Source of the DNA: VGEM01 sp033764265
Lineage (GTDB): Bacteria; Pseudomonadota; Alphaproteobacteria; Rhodospirillales; Rhodospirillaceae
NCBI GenBank assembly: GCA_033764265.1
Contig: JANRJB010000009.1
Coordinates: 1-13,370 of the forward strand
Length of the DNA stretch: 13,370 nt
Direction: 5' to 3'
Shown here piece by piece: positions 12,826-13,370 of this stretch. Under the pieces are notes generated by a model. The model made no database searches. It was not told where the DNA came from and worked only from the letters and a program-made list of their open reading frames with translations. A program made the position numbers and the translations under genes. Numbering within the stretch: position 1 is the first letter of the stretch; each line of letters begins with the position of its first letter.

Positions 12826-13370
12826 ACGGCCGCCGTGTAGCGCGCGGCGACGCCCGGCCAGTTGATCGTCGCCATGAAGGCGTCAACGTAGGCGGCAGCT
12901 TTCGCGCCATAGTCCATGTGGTAGGCGTGCTCGTACATGTCGAGCGCCAGGATCGGCACGGCGTCGGCGCCCGTGTGGGCGTGGTCGGCGGCCCACAGGT
13001 TGACGAGACGCGCGAGCCGCGGCGAGTAGCTGAGCAGCACCCAACCCGATCCGCCGCCGAGCGCCTTGCCCATGGCGGCGAATTCTGCTTGCCAACGCTC
13101 GACCGAGCCGAAGTCGCGGGCCATTGCCGAGGCTAACGCACCCTCTGGTGCGCCGCCGGCGCCCAGACTTGCGAAGTACACCTCGTGCAGGATCGCGGAA
13201 TTCAGCGCGATCAACTGTTCGCGCTTGAGCCCATTGAGCGCGAAGTTGGGCGCGCTCGCGAAGTCCGACGCGGCCAGCTGGTCGGTGATCGCGTTGTAGC
13301 GGCGCACGGCGCCTGAATAGTTGTTCTCCTGATGGCTGAGAATGATCTTCTCCGACAAACCGGAGATGCT
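12816..13370 (-). CDS. Superoxide dismutase, Fe/Mn family (5' end outside window)
   Basis: Converts superoxide to hydrogen peroxide and oxygen. The frame stays open to the window edge: the first visible codons read SISGLSEKIILSH, a continuous N-terminal family segment, so a TTG at 13358 is not the true start. 184 residues are visible. By alignment from memory, the four metal ligands are H13 (SHQENNY), H62 (LHEVYF), D144 and H148 (LDMYEHAYH); GSGWVLL and YGAKAAAYVDAFMATINW are also typical. Differences from E. coli enzymes include Ser where Fe-type enzymes have the Gln four residues before the second ligand, and an AADHAH stretch near the Mn-type Gln. Metal choice is open. The stop codon lies in a dyad element. 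Confidence 0.88.
   Translation of the reverse strand, partial: SISGLSEKIILSHQENNYSGAVRRYNAITDQLAASDFASAPNFALNGLKREQLIALNSAILHEVYFASLGAGGAPEGALASAMARDFGSVERWQAEFAAMGKALGGGSGWVLLSYSPRLARLVNLWAADHAHTGADAVPILALDMYEHAYHMDYGAKAAAYVDAFMATINWPGVAARYTAAVRS

Noticed and set aside
13356..13358. TTG as the SOD start codon
   Set aside because: Codons upstream to the window edge continue the conserved SISGLSEK segment, and the protein would lack its usual N-terminus.

Overview
The window is a GC-rich stretch of chromosomal housekeeping DNA, most likely from an alphaproteobacterium. The support is the small SRP RNA - dnaX - ybaB - recR order, the divergent rmuC and def/fmt/truA neighbourhood, the tau C-terminal domain of DnaX, and intergenic palindromes of the kind scattered through alphaproteobacterial genomes. 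I cannot fix the genus. I see no tRNA, rRNA, CRISPR array, prophage or transposase gene.

Layout: (1) 1-2861, plus strand: small SRP RNA, then dnaX, ybaB and recR, a DNA replication and repair block. (2) 3031-3702, plus: a DUF4136 lipoprotein. It converges on (3) 3825-6624, minus: a tight rmuC - stomatin/SPFH - nfeD set, read from right to left. (4) 6744-8651, plus: an exported DUF4139 protein and a small integral membrane protein. (5) 8703-11888, plus: def, fmt, a RimJ-like GNAT acetyltransferase and truA. This group covers formylation and deformylation of initiator methionine, possible N-terminal acetylation, and tRNA pseudouridylation. (6) 11908-13370, minus: a signal-peptide-bearing NAD(P)-binding SDR-like protein and an Fe/Mn superoxide dismutase whose 5' end lies outside the window.

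The genes are ordinary, and the unusual material lies between them. Three copies of one GC-rich palindromic repeat are present: one between the SPFH gene and nfeD, and two in opposite orientation between def and fmt. In the def-fmt gap, a perfect 47-bp copy of the start of fmt (its first 15 codons and flanking bases) sits between the two inverted repeats and runs through a nine-C tract into the second. This leaves an orphan 38-codon reading frame ahead of the real fmt. Two further dyad elements overlap the stop codons of their neighbours (8144-8216 and 12741-12825), and a pair of hairpins lies between the convergent lipoprotein and nfeD genes. I found no convincing new multi-gene system. The fmt 5' duplication and the palindromes are the best leads.
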